Assembly (NCBI GenBank): GCA_021792555.1
Contig: JAJYUL010000001.1
Span: forward strand, 124,001 to 188,000
Reading direction: 5' to 3'
DNA: 64,000 bases
Source: Pseudomonadota bacterium
GTDB taxonomy: Bacteria > Pseudomonadota > Gammaproteobacteria > Steroidobacterales > Steroidobacteraceae
In this document: positions 32,566-42,559 of the stretch, one piece after another
Numbering within the stretch: position 1 is the first letter of the stretch
How the letters are laid out: every line of letters starts with the position of its first letter
Translations under genes and position numbers: made by a program
Notes under the pieces: generated by a model
Databases searched by the model: none
Told to the model about the DNA's origin: nothing
The model's input: only the letters and a program-made list of their open reading frames with translations

Positions 32566-32966
32566 TGTGTGCACAGGGCGCGGCCGCGCGGCCGCGCCCG
32601 ATGGCCCGCGCCGCGCACCGGCTCGCACAACGGCAGCCGCACCGAGCCCCTCCCGAGCCGCGAGTTCATCATCGAGGTGGCGCTCTTCATGCGCCCTGGG
32701 GCACATCCGGCCGCCGTCAACGGGCCGGCCGCAAATGAGGCGCGCTCGAGCCGCCTGCCGCTCTGAAGTGCATGTCGTGCAGGTGCAGTCCCTTTACCCT
32801 GCCACGGGCAGCGCCCGCCACCTCGGGGGCAATTTGTCTCAGGCCCACAAGCCGGTGACCTTATAAAGGCATCGCCAGCCGTGTCGTCGGGTCCCCCAGG
32901 AAGGCCGCGAGCGGGCGGATGCGGGCGGATGCGGGCGTTGCGGCGCGTGCAGACGGAGGACGGAAG
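32566..32966. other. Intergenic stretch without a gene
   Basis: About 400 bases between the PLP enzyme and the decayed gene. It starts with a strong hairpin (listed separately). Short open frames here have no recognisable composition or motif. A GGAGG sequence at 32956-32960 is the ribosome binding site of the decayed gene downstream. Confidence 0.6.
32576..32599. terminator. GC hairpin after the PLP enzyme gene
   Basis: A perfect 10-bp stem (GGGCGCGGCC / GGCCGCGCCC) with a 4-base loop, 10 bases after the stop codon. There is no T-run, so terminator activity is inferred from position and stability only. Confidence 0.45.
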
Positions 32967-33648
32967 ATGGGAAAAGAACTCCGCGCGTGGAGAATCTACG
33001 GTGCGGCCTCCGCTCGCATTGGTCGTCCTGGCCATATCGGCATTCTCGATCGCCCGACATCGAAACCCATTCGGGACGATCGACGTTCAGCGCATCAACG
33101 TGGTGGAGCCGAACGGCACGCTGCGCATGGTCATTTCCGACCCGGCCCGCTTCCCCGGAGCCATCGTCAAGGGCAAACAATACCCGTTCAACCGGCACAC
33201 CGCGGGGATGCTCTTCTAACACCATGAAGGCTCGGAGAATGGCGGGCGGATCTTCGGCGGCCGAAAGCACGCCAACGGCACCGTGTCCCGCTACGGGCCC
33301 CTCAGCTTCGACCGGTACGATCAGGATCAGACCTTCCGCCTCGATGACGACCAGAGCAAACCTGGGCAAATGACCCGCCTCGCATTCATCGACGAACCGA
33401 ACTGGCCCATGACCGATGTCCGCAAACTGCCGCGCGGTCAGTGGCCGCATTTTCTGAGAACGCATCCACGCAGCAAGCCGCGTTTGACGATGGAGACAGC
33501 TCCCGACGGTGCTGTTTTCCTCGCACTGAAGGACAAACAGGGTCGTACACGGATCGTGCTCAAGGTCGGGCCGCACGGCAACTCGGTGATTCAGCTGCTC
33601 GGCATAAACGGAAAAGTCATTGCCCAGCTGCCGCGCCCGCGCACGTAG
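32967..33648 (+). pseudogene. Decayed gene for a membrane-anchored hypothetical protein
   Basis: A recognisable but broken gene. The natural start seems to be ATG 32967, with GGAGG 6 bases upstream, giving MGKELRAWRIYG. The reading frame must then shift by one base near 33000 to continue as VRPPLALVVLAISAFSIARH, a TM segment, and IDVQRINVVEPNGTLRMVISDPARFPG. At 33217-33219 an in-frame TAA interrupts GMLF*HHEGSENGG, where homologues I recall have an aromatic residue (GMLFY). After it the frame stays open and coherent to 33648 (LSFDRYDQDQTF ... GNSVIQLLGINGKVIAQL). The function of the family is unknown. Sequencing error is an alternative for either lesion. Confidence 0.7.
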
Positions 33649-33811
33649 CCACCTTCGCACGGCGTGCACGGCAGCGTGTGCGCCCCGGAACACACCGCGG
33701 CGCCTCCGCCGCAGCTGCGCCTGTCGCCATTCGTCATCACCCCTGGCGCTCGGGCGCACGATCGCGCTACGGTCCGCGTGAGGAGCCCGTCGGATCCCCG
33801 AAGGAGGCCTC

Positions 33812-35386
33812 ATGAACCGAATGGCCTTGCCCGGCAGCGAGCGGGACCCGCTGCCGCAGGCACGTCCGCTGCGAGCGGCCGCCCCGGATGAGCGGCTCGA
33901 AGTGACGCTCATCCTGCGGCCGAGCGCCCCGGCGCACTGGCGCGAGCGTCTCGAGCGGCTCGGCCGGCTCGAGCGGCCCGTGCCCCTGACCCGCGAGCAG
34001 TTCGCCGCACTGCACGGGGCGAGCGATGCGGATCTGCGCGAGGTTGCGGCCTTTGCGGCCGCACACGGTCTCGCGGTCGTGCAGCAGCACGCTGCGCGCC
34101 GCACGGTCGTGCTCGCGGGCACGGTGGCGCAGATGAATGCGGCCTTCGGCGTCGAGCTGTTCTGGTTCGAGCACCCCGACGTCACCTATCGCGGCGTGCG
34201 CGGCGCGGTGCAATTGCCCGCGGCGCTGTCAGACATCGTGGTGGCGGTGCTCGGCCTGGACAACCGCCCGCAGGCGCGCCCGCACCTGCGCGTGCGCACA
34301 GGCCCGCCGCCCCGCCGCTCCCGCGCCGCGCCGCCGCTGGCCGCCTCGTTCACCGCCGTCGAGCTGGCGGGGCTGTACGGATTCCCAAACGGCTCCGGCC
34401 AAGGCCAATGCATCGCGCTCATCGAGCTCGGCGGCGGCTACCGCCCGCGCGATCTGCGCACGTACTTCGATGGCCTCGGGCTGCCGATGCCCGAGGTCGC
34501 TGCGGTGTCGGTGGATCATGGCGCCAACGCACCGACCGGCAACCCCAACAGCGCCGACGGCGAGGTGATGCTCGACATCGAAGTGGCGGGCGCAGTGGCC
34601 CCCGGGGCGACCCTCGTCGTGTACTTCGCGCCCAACACCGACGCCGGCTTCCTCGATGCCGTCACCACCGCCGTGCACGACACACAGTACCGGCCGTCCG
34701 TCGTATCGATCAGCTGGGGCGGACCGGAATCGACTTGGTCGCCACAGGCGCTGCGCGCGATGGACCAGGCGTTCGCGGCGGCCGCGGCGCTCGGTGTGAC
34801 CGTCTGCGTGGCTGCGGGCGACTCCGGCTCGACGGACGGGCTCGCCGGCGCCAATCATGTGGACTTCCCGGCGTCGAGTCCGCACGCGCTCGCCTGCGGA
34901 GGAACGCGTCTGAAGGCCACCGCGAGTGCGATCGTCAGTGAGACTGTCTGGAATGACGGGACTCCCGCGAACGGCGCTACGGGCGGGGGGGTCAGCACCT
35001 TCTTCCCACTGCCTGTCTGGCAGCAAGGCCTGCACACCGTCGACCTACAAGGCGAAAGCCACGCGCTCATACGCCGCGGCATGCCCGATGTGGCCGCGGA
35101 CGCCGATCCGCGCTCCGGTTATCAAGTCGTCGTGGATGGCGCCGCCGCGGTGTTCGGGGGGACGAGCGCCGTGGCGCCACTGTGGGCCGGGCTGATTGCT
35201 CGCATCAACGCCGATGGCGGCACGCCGGCCGGACTGATCAGTCCGCTGCTCTACGCGCATCCCTCGGCGCTGCGCGACATTACCCGAGGCAACAACGGCG
35301 GATTCCGCGCCACCCGCGGCTGGGATGCCTGCACGGGCCTCGGCAGTCCGGACGGGACCCGCCTTGCCGTGCTGCCGGGCTTGTGA
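33812..35386 (+). CDS. S53 sedolisin/kumamolisin-type serine-carboxyl peptidase
   Basis: A 524-residue protease of the acid-active S53 family. GAAGGAGG precedes the ATG closely. An N-terminal activation pro-domain (about 25-150) with ARRTVVLAGTVAQMNAAFGVEL is followed by the catalytic domain. The triad is visible as Glu251 and Asp255 (GEVMLDIEVAGA) and Ser452 (GGTSAVAPLWAGL), with the oxyanion Asp337 in AAGDSGS. The calcium site is formed around Asp489 (RDITRGNNGG) and the late GSPDG. No signal peptide is evident at the N-terminus, which is unusual for a family that normally works outside the cell; the protein may be exported by another route or act in an acidic niche after lysis. Confidence 0.9.
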   Translation: MNRMALPGSERDPLPQARPLRAAAPDERLEVTLILRPSAPAHWRERLERLGRLERPVPLTREQFAALHGASDADLREVAAFAAAHGLAVVQQHAARRTVVLAGTVAQMNAAFGVELFWFEHPDVTYRGVRGAVQLPAALSDIVVAVLGLDNRPQARPHLRVRTGPPPRRSRAAPPLAASFTAVELAGLYGFPNGSGQGQCIALIELGGGYRPRDLRTYFDGLGLPMPEVAAVSVDHGANAPTGNPNSADGEVMLDIEVAGAVAPGATLVVYFAPNTDAGFLDAVTTAVHDTQYRPSVVSISWGGPESTWSPQALRAMDQAFAAAAALGVTVCVAAGDSGSTDGLAGANHVDFPASSPHALACGGTRLKATASAIVSETVWNDGTPANGATGGGVSTFFPLPVWQQGLHTVDLQGESHALIRRGMPDVAADADPRSGYQVVVDGAAAVFGGTSAVAPLWAGLIARINADGGTPAGLISPLLYAHPSALRDITRGNNGGFRATRGWDACTGLGSPDGTRLAVLPGL

Positions 35387-35411
35387 GACGCGCGCGGTCC
35401 GCGGGGCCCGA

Positions 35412-36197
35412 TCAGATCTGCGCGTGCCCCTCGAGATAGAAGACGCAGGTGCCTTCGAGCTCGACGCGTGCGCCGCGCACGCGGCACGTCAGTTCTCCGC
35501 CGCGCCGTGAGGCCTGATAGGCGCGCAGTTGCGTCTTGCCCAGACGCTCGGCCCAATAGGGTGCGAGCGCGCAATGCGCGCTGCCGGTCACCGGATCCTC
35601 CGCCACCCCGCGCGCCGGCGTGAAATAACGGCTGACACAGTCGTACTCGCCGCTGCCGCGCGCGGTGACGATCACACCCTGACGGTCCAGCGCGGCAATG
35701 GCCGCGATGTCGGGCTTGAGTGTGCGGACGGCCTGCTCGCCGTCGAGCACGACCAGGTAATTGATGGCATCGGCGCGCACCTCCTGCGGCGTCGCGCCGA
35801 GCGCCCGGACGAGCGCATCCGAGGTGCCCGCCGGCACGGTGGGCCGGGCGGGGAAATCCATCACGTAGCCGGCGGCCGCGCGGCTTACGTGCAGCGCACC
35901 GCTCGCGGTGTGAAACGTGACGGCCGCGCGGCCCGGCTCGAGCTTCTCGAGCACGACGGCGGCGCTGGCGAGCGTCGCGTGCCCGCAGAGCGGCACCTCG
36001 ACCGCCGGCGTGAACCAGCGCAGCTGGTACGTTCCGTCGCCGCCTACGAGGAATGCCGTCTCCGAGAGGTTGTTTTCGGCGGCGAGCGCCTGCAGCACCG
36101 CGTCCGGTGGGAAGGACTCGAGCGGCATCACGGCGGCGGGATTGCCGCTGAAGCGCTGCCGGGTGAAGGCGTCAACCTGAAAAATTCGCGTACGCAT
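35412..36197 (-). CDS. PhzF-family isomerase/epimerase-like protein
   Basis: A 261-residue protein with the two-fold diaminopimelate-epimerase-like fold of the PhzF family. It begins RIFQVDAFTRQRFSGNPAAV and has the catalytic Glu46 in NNLSETAFL, CGHATLASA and the second-half motif EDPVTGSAHCALAPYW. Such proteins isomerise small metabolites; the name comes from phenazine synthesis, but no phenazine genes are nearby and the substrate is unknown. GAGAGGA precedes the ATG. It lies 12 bases after the acyltransferase and is probably last in the glyQ-glyS-plsC-type transcript. Confidence 0.88.
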   Translation of the reverse strand: MRTRIFQVDAFTRQRFSGNPAAVMPLESFPPDAVLQALAAENNLSETAFLVGGDGTYQLRWFTPAVEVPLCGHATLASAAVVLEKLEPGRAAVTFHTASGALHVSRAAAGYVMDFPARPTVPAGTSDALVRALGATPQEVRADAINYLVVLDGEQAVRTLKPDIAAIAALDRQGVIVTARGSGEYDCVSRYFTPARGVAEDPVTGSAHCALAPYWAERLGKTQLRAYQASRRGGELTCRVRGARVELEGTCVFYLEGHAQI

Positions 36198-36209
36198 CGC
36201 GGTCCTCTC

Positions 36210-36935
36210 TCATTGCGCCGGCGCGCCCGCCTCGAGCCGCGCGACGGTCGACTCGATCCATGTCTGCACTTCCTGGTTCACCTCGCGCGGATCGCGCCCG
36301 GCGGCGCTCACCGGCGGCCCGATCACCACCCGGATGGTGCCGCTGCGCTTGCGCCAGCCGCGCCGCGGCCAGAAACGCCCCGCGTCGTGCGCGACCGGCA
36401 CCAGCAGCTTGCCGGTCTGCGCGGCGAGCAGCGCGCCGCTCACCCCGTAGCGGCGGGTCTGGCCGGGCGGCATGCGCGTGCCCTCGGGGAAGATGATCAC
36501 CCAATCCCCCTCCGCGAGACGCTGCTGGCCCTGCGCGACGACCTGGCTGACGGCCGAATGGCCCGACTTGCGGTCGATGGCGATGGCATGGACCTGACGG
36601 ATGCCCCAGCCGACGGCCGGGATCCAGGTCAGCTCACGCTTCAGGACCCACACCTGCCGCGGGAAGACGAGCGCCATCGCGATGGTCTCCCACGAGGAGG
36701 AGTGCTTCCACAGCGCGATGTGATTGTCCGCGGGCAGGTTCTCCAGGCCCTCGATCCGGTAGTCCAGCCGGCACGTCCACCTCAGGACCGCGAGCAGCAC
36801 CCGCGACCAGACGCGCACCAGCGCGAAGCGGCGCGGAAACGGCAGCAGGGAACAGGCGATGACGAAGAAGATCGAGTAGAAAAACGTCCACAGGAACAGG
36901 AAGACCGTGAAGAACAGCGATCCGAGCAGCTGCAT
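36210..36935 (-). CDS. 1-acyl-sn-glycerol-3-phosphate acyltransferase (PlsC family)
   Basis: A 241-residue inner-membrane enzyme that should acylate lysophosphatidic acid in phospholipid synthesis. N-terminal hydrophobic segments span about 5-30. The catalytic block is HSSSWE (His78, Glu83), an HX4E version of the usual HX4D, as found in several proteobacterial PlsC homologues. The substrate-binding block FPEGTRMPPG follows near 150. GAGG precedes the start. It lies 9 bases after glyS. The common gammaproteobacterial order has a heptose bisphosphate phosphatase gene (gmhB) between these two; it is missing here. Confidence 0.9.
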   Translation of the reverse strand: MQLLGSLFFTVFLFLWTFFYSIFFVIACSLLPFPRRFALVRVWSRVLLAVLRWTCRLDYRIEGLENLPADNHIALWKHSSSWETIAMALVFPRQVWVLKRELTWIPAVGWGIRQVHAIAIDRKSGHSAVSQVVAQGQQRLAEGDWVIIFPEGTRMPPGQTRRYGVSGALLAAQTGKLLVPVAHDAGRFWPRRGWRKRSGTIRVVIGPPVSAAGRDPREVNQEVQTWIESTVARLEAGAPAQ

Positions 36936-36944
36936 GGCAATGCC

Positions 36945-39082
36945 TCAACCCGGCAGCCGCGACAGGTCCGCGACGCCCGCGAACAGCGCGCGCATCTCGC
37001 GCAGCAGTGCCAGGCGGTTGCCGCGCAGCCGCGGATCCTCGTCCATCACCATCACCTCGTCGAAGAACGCATCGACCGCCTGCTTGAGCCCGGCGAGCTC
37101 CGTCAGAGCGCCCGCGTAGTCGCCGCGCGCGATGGCGGATGTCACGGTGGCGCCGAGCGGGCGCAGCGCATCGAACAGCCGCTGCTCGGCCGGCAGGCGC
37201 AGCAGTGCGGGATCGACCGCCGCCGTCGGCACCGGCCCGGCTTTCTTCAGGATGTTGGCCACGCGTTTGTTCGCCGCCGTCAGGCTGGCCGCCTCGGGCA
37301 GCGCCAGAAACGCCCCGAGCGCGGCGAGCCGCGCGTCGAGCTCCAGCGGCGAGCGCGGCCGCGTCGCGAGCACCGCATCGAACATCTCCGGGGTGACGGG
37401 GCGCGCATTGCCGGGCGTGCGCGGCTCGCCTTCCAGGTAGTACGCGCGCAGCCGTTCGAACACGTAGTCGTACAGCTCGTCCGCCGACTGCGGTATCGCG
37501 GGCACCGGCTTGCCGGCGGCGAGCGCGATGCGCTCGATGTCTGCGCGCGCCAGACGCGCCGCCTGCTCGAGCAGTGCGGCGAGATCCACCTTCAGGCGCT
37601 TCTCGAGCAGGATGCGGGTGAGGCCGATGGCCGCGCGCCGCAGCCCGAACGGGTCCTTGGTGCCGGAGGGCTTCTCGCCGATCGCGAAAATCCCGGCGAG
37701 GGTGTCGAGCTTGTCGGCGATCGCGAGCAGCGTGCCGGTGCCGGTGAGCGGCAGCGCATCACCCGCGGCGCGCGGCAGATAATGCTCGCCGAGCGCGGCC
37801 GCGACCTCGCGGTCCTCGCCGTCCGCCGCGGCGTAGTGGGTGCCCATGATGCCTTGCAGCTCCGGAAACTCCCCGACCATGGCGGTGAGCAGATCGCACT
37901 TGCAGAGCAGCGCGGCCCGCTCGAGCAGCGCGGCCGGCTCGCCGAGCGCGCTGGCCACCTGCACGGCGAGCGCGCGAATGCGCCGGGCTCGATCGCCGAG
38001 GGTGCCGAGTCTGGCCTGGAACGTCACGCCATCGAGCGCCTCGATCCGTTGGGCGAGCGGGACCTTGCGGTCCTGATCCCAGAAAAACGCCGCATCGGCG
38101 AGGCGCGGCCGCACCACGCGCTCGTTGCCCTCGATCACCTTTGCCGGCTCGCGGCTCTCGATGTTGGCGACCGCGACGAAACACGGCAGGAGCGCTCCGT
38201 CGGCGGCCTCGAGCGGGAAGTACCGCTGGTGATCCTGCAGCGTCGAGATCAGCACTTCGCGCGGCAGATCGAGGAAGCGCGCCTCGAAGCGCCCCGTGAG
38301 CGGCACCGGCCACTCCACCAGCGCGGTCACCTCATCGAGCAGTGCCTCGCTGAGCAGCGCCCGGCCGCCGAGCGCGGCGGCCGCCGCGCTGACCCCTGCG
38401 CGGATGCGCTCGCGCCGCGCGGCGAAGTCCGCCACGACATGGCCGCGCTCCCCGAGGGTGCGCTCGTACGCGCCGGGGCTCGTGAGCCGCAGCGGCTTCG
38501 GCGCATGAAAGCGGTGGCCCCAGGTCAGATTGCCGGCCGGTGTCTCGAGCAGCCTCGCCGGCACGACGTCCCGCCCGTAGAGCATCACGAGCCAGTGCAC
38601 CGGGCGCACGAACTGCGCCTCGCTCGCGCCCCAGCGCATGCGGCGCGGAATGGGCAGCGCGTCGAGCGCGCCCTGCACGATGCCGGGCAGCAGCTCGACG
38701 GTGGCCGCGCCGGCCTTCACGCCGGTGTAGTAGAGAAATTCCCCTTTGGGCTCGGTGCGCCGCTCGAGCGACTCGATGCCCACGGCGCAGCTCGCCGCGA
38801 ACGCCTGTGCGGCGCGGGTCGGCGCGCCGCGCTCATCGAAGGCCGCGCCGAGCGGCGGACCGCGCCGCTCCACGCGCTGATCGGGCTGGCGCGCCGCGAG
38901 CCGCCTGACCCGCACCGCCAGCCGGCGCGGCGTGGCGAAGGACTCGAGCGCGCCGTGCGCCAGCGCCGCCTTCGCGAGGGCGGACCCGATGCCGGCCGCA
39001 AACGCCTGCTCGAGCTGCCGCAGCGCCTTGGGCGGCAGCTCCTCGGTGCCGATCTCCACCAGGAAGTCGCGCTTCTCCATGC

Positions 39083-39086
<4 letters not shown>
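36945..39086 (-). CDS. glyS: Glycyl-tRNA synthetase beta subunit
   Basis: A 713-residue subunit of the bacterial alpha2beta2-type glycyl-tRNA synthetase, which binds tRNA-Gly. It opens [25 protein letters not shown], the family start, and contains [13 protein letters not shown], the HD-like central region and a C-terminal anticodon-binding-type helix bundle. The ATG overlaps the glyQ stop by four bases; an alternative ATG lies two codons in. The long open frame on the opposite strand is a coding shadow. Confidence 0.96.
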
Positions 39087-40000
<914 letters not shown>

Positions 40001-40062
40001 GACTTCGCCGAGTGAGCAAAACAGCCGCCGAGTATAGCGAAGCCCCGGCGGGCGGGAACGGC

Positions 40063-40077
40063 GCACCAAAACAGGGC
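40063..40077. promoter_or_regulatory. NtrC-type site 1 upstream of glnA (imperfect)
   Basis: GCACCAAAACAGGGC agrees with the NtrC dyad GCACY-N5-RGTGC except for one base in the right arm. It lies about 160 bases before the sigma-54 core. Confidence 0.45.
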
Positions 40078-40125
40078 CCTGGGCGAGCGAGGCGGGCACG
40101 ACCGGCCTGAATGGGAGCACAGCAT

Positions 40126-40140
40126 GCACTATTTCAGTGC
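40126..40140. promoter_or_regulatory. NtrC-type site 2 upstream of glnA (perfect dyad)
   Basis: GCACTATTTCAGTGC has perfect inverted arms (GCACT / AGTGC) around 5 bases, matching the NtrC enhancer consensus. It lies about 100 bases upstream of the sigma-54 core, a normal enhancer distance. Confidence 0.7.
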
Positions 40141-40156
40141 TATGATTCCCTCCGGC

Positions 40157-40171
40157 GCCCCCTTTTGGTGC
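40157..40171. promoter_or_regulatory. NtrC-type site 3 upstream of glnA (imperfect)
   Basis: GCCCCCTTTTGGTGC has a full right arm (GGTGC) and one mismatch in the left arm. Its centre is 31 bases from site 2, about three helical turns, which would place dimers on the same DNA face as in other glnA enhancers. Confidence 0.55.
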
Positions 40172-40222
40172 GATTTCGCGCCACGTCCCCGCTAACCGAT
40201 TGATCCGCAAAGCGCATCGGAC

Positions 40223-40238
40223 TGGCACGCCGCCTGCA
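40223..40238 (+). promoter_or_regulatory. Sigma-54 (-24/-12) promoter of glnA
   Basis: TGGCACGCCGCCTGCA matches the RpoN consensus TGGCACG-N4-TTGCA with one mismatch and correct GG/GC spacing. It gives a leader of about 130 bases to the glnA ATG. ntrB and ntrC are encoded just downstream. Confidence 0.8.
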
Positions 40239-40250
40239 CTATCGGAGTGC
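40236..40250. promoter_or_regulatory. NtrC-type dyad overlapping the sigma-54 core
   Basis: GCACTATCGGAGTGC has the same perfect arms as site 2 but lies over the -12 element and the expected start point. Binding here would compete with polymerase and could give negative feedback at high NtrC levels. The role is inferred. Confidence 0.55.
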
Positions 40251-40377
40251 TGCGCCCCGCGGCTTACCAGCGGATGAACGTCGAGCGACCGGCAGGCCCT
40301 TCGGGATCGACCCGATCCGGCGGCAGCTCGGGCTGTCCCGATGAGGCGGGCGCCACCCCTTTTCCTCCGGAGGCGAT

Positions 40378-41787
40378 ATGACACCGAGCGATGTACTGAA
40401 GCTGATCAAAGAGAAAGACGTCAAGTTCGCGGACCTCAGGTTCACCGACACCCGGGGCAAGGAGCAGCACGTCACCATTCCGGCGCGCCTGGTCGATGAT
40501 GACCTGTTCCGCGACGGTAAGATGTTCGACGGCTCCTCAATCGCCGGCTGGAAGGGCATCAACGAGTCGGACATGATTCTCATGCCCGAGGCCAACACCG
40601 CGGTGATCGACCCGTTCTTCGAGGAGACCACCGTCAATCTGCGCTGCGACGTCATCGAGCCGGCCACCATGCAGGGCTATGAGCGCGACCCGCGCTCGCT
40701 CGCCAAGCGCGCCGAGGCGTATCTGAAGTCGACCGGCATCGCCGATCAGGCGACCTTCGGGCCCGAGAACGAGTTCTTCATTTTCGACAGCGTGCGCTTC
40801 GGCAACGAGATGCGCGGCGCCTTCTACTCCATCGACTCCGTGCAGGGCGCGTGGAGCTCCGGCACCGAGTTCGCCGAAGGCAACACCGGGCACCGCCCGG
40901 GCGTCAAGGGCGGGTACTTCCCGGTGCCGCCGGTCGATGCCTACCAGGACATCCGCTCGGCGATGTGTCTGGCCTGCGAGGAGCTCGGGCTGAAGGTGGA
41001 AGTGCACCACCACGAGGTGGCCACCGGCGGGCAGGGCGAAATCGGCATCGGCGCCGGCACCCTGGTGCAGAAAGCCGACCAGGTGCAGCTGTTGAAATAC
41101 GCCGTGCTGAACGTCGCGCAGCGCTACGGCAAGACCGCGACCTTCATGCCCAAGCCGCTGGTCGGCGACAACGGCAGCGGCATGCACGTGCATCAGTCGC
41201 TGCAGAAGGACGGCAAGGCGCTGTTCGCCGGCGACAAGTACGGCGGGCTCTCGGAGCTCGCGCTGTATTACATCGGCGGCATCATCAAGCACGCCAAGGC
41301 GCTCAACGCCTTCACGAACGCCGGCACCAACAGCTACAAGCGCCTCGTGCCGGGCTTCGAGGCGCCGGTGATGCTCGCCTACTCGGCGCGCAACCGCTCC
41401 GCCTCGATCCGCATCCCGTGGGTCTCCAGCCCCAAGGCCCGCCGCATCGAGGTGCGCTTCCCGGACTCGACCGCCAACCCGTACTTTGCGTTCACGGCCA
41501 TGATGCTGGCCGGGCTCGACGGCATCCAGAACAAGATCCACCCGGGCGATCCGGCCGACAAGGACCTCTACGACCTCGAGCCCGAGGAGGCCCAGCACAT
41601 TCCCACCGTGTGCCACTCCCTCGACATGGCCCTCGAGCACCTCGACAAGGACCGGGAGTTCCTGACGCGCGGCGGAGTGTTCACCAACGACGTGATCGAC
41701 GCCTACATCAACCTGAAGATGCAGGAGGTCACCCGCTTCCGCATGGCCACCCATCCGGTGGAGCTGGAGCTGTACTACAGCTGCTGA
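40378..41787 (+). CDS. glnA: Glutamine synthetase, type I
   Basis: A 469-residue GSI-beta subunit that makes glutamine from glutamate, ammonia and ATP as a dodecamer. GGAGG precedes the ATG. It has [18 protein letters not shown], the metal/ATP-binding [10 protein letters not shown], the [13 protein letters not shown] block, and the NRSASIRIP segment. Tyr398 in [10 protein letters not shown] is at the adenylylation position, so activity should be under GlnE control. A sigma-54 promoter with NtrC-type enhancers lies upstream and the ntrBC genes downstream. Confidence 0.98.
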   Translation: MTPSDVLKLIKEKDVKFADLRFTDTRGKEQHVTIPARLVDDDLFRDGKMFDGSSIAGWKGINESDMILMPEANTAVIDPFFEETTVNLRCDVIEPATMQGYERDPRSLAKRAEAYLKSTGIADQATFGPENEFFIFDSVRFGNEMRGAFYSIDSVQGAWSSGTEFAEGNTGHRPGVKGGYFPVPPVDAYQDIRSAMCLACEELGLKVEVHHHEVATGGQGEIGIGAGTLVQKADQVQLLKYAVLNVAQRYGKTATFMPKPLVGDNGSGMHVHQSLQKDGKALFAGDKYGGLSELALYYIGGIIKHAKALNAFTNAGTNSYKRLVPGFEAPVMLAYSARNRSASIRIPWVSSPKARRIEVRFPDSTANPYFAFTAMMLAGLDGIQNKIHPGDPADKDLYDLEPEEAQHIPTVCHSLDMALEHLDKDREFLTRGGVFTNDVIDAYINLKMQEVTRFRMATHPVELELYYSC

Positions 41788-41941
41788 TCGCCCGTGACCG
41801 CGCCGCTCTCTTCCCGCGCCGAGGCCGCTCCCGTGACGGGGGCGTGCCCCGGCGCGCGGGAGAATCTCACCGGCGTCGCCGCGGGGCGACACCCGCGCGC
41901 GCTTTTGTGCTCGGCGCGCCAAGGCGATATGCTCGCTGCCC

Positions 41942-42514
41942 ATGAGCGCCTCCCGCTGGATCCTTCGGACGGCCGTGGCCGCAGTGCTGTGCGCGGGGCT
42001 GTCCGCCGCAGTCTGGGCCGGCAACGGCGACGGTGCCACGGTGTACAAATGGGTCGACGCCCATGGCGTCATCCACTACAGCGACCGGCCGCACCCGAAC
42101 GCCACCAAGCTGACCATCCAGGGCGCGCAGGCCTATGCGCCGCCGCCCCCGCTTCCCTCCGACTTCAGCGCCGCCCCGCCGCCGGCCGCCGCGCGGCCCG
42201 CGCACGCCTACAGCAGCTGCCGCATCGCGCAGCCGCGCAATCAGCAGATGCTGATGAACGTGCATCAGGCCACCGCCATCGTGCGCACCGATCCGCCCCT
42301 GTTGCCGGGCAACAGAATCCAGCTGTTCGTCGACGGGCGGCGCATGCCGGGCGAGGGGCCGGCGTTCACGTTTCCGGTCTACCGCGGTCAGCACTCGGTT
42401 TCGGCGGTCGTGGTCAACGGCTTCGGGCAGATCGTCTGCGAGACCTCGACGGTGACGTTCTACGTGCACCAGCCGTCGATCCAGAATCCGCACAACCCCG
42501 TCCATCCGCACTGA
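41942..42514 (+). CDS. Exported DUF4124-domain protein
   Basis: A 190-residue protein of unknown function with a signal peptide (residues 1-26, ending near VWA) and a short DUF4124 domain (VYKWVDAHGVIHYSDRPHPNA, about 34-54). A Pro/Ala-rich linker follows, then a beta-rich C-terminal half with one cysteine pair (SSCRIAQP and QIVCET). Genes of this kind often sit between glnA and ntrB in gammaproteobacteria, but no role in nitrogen control has been shown to my knowledge. It is probably periplasmic. Confidence 0.85.
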   Translation: MSASRWILRTAVAAVLCAGLSAAVWAGNGDGATVYKWVDAHGVIHYSDRPHPNATKLTIQGAQAYAPPPPLPSDFSAAPPPAAARPAHAYSSCRIAQPRNQQMLMNVHQATAIVRTDPPLLPGNRIQLFVDGRRMPGEGPAFTFPVYRGQHSVSAVVVNGFGQIVCETSTVTFYVHQPSIQNPHNPVHPH

Positions 42515-42559
42515 TCCACCGCGCGCCGCGCGGGGCCGGCCGGCGGCCCGGAGTGTTCC

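Noticed and set aside
30589-32706. Open frame of about 705 codons on the minus strand
   Set aside because: Antisense to the PLP-enzyme gene, with no start site or motif; GC-driven shadow.
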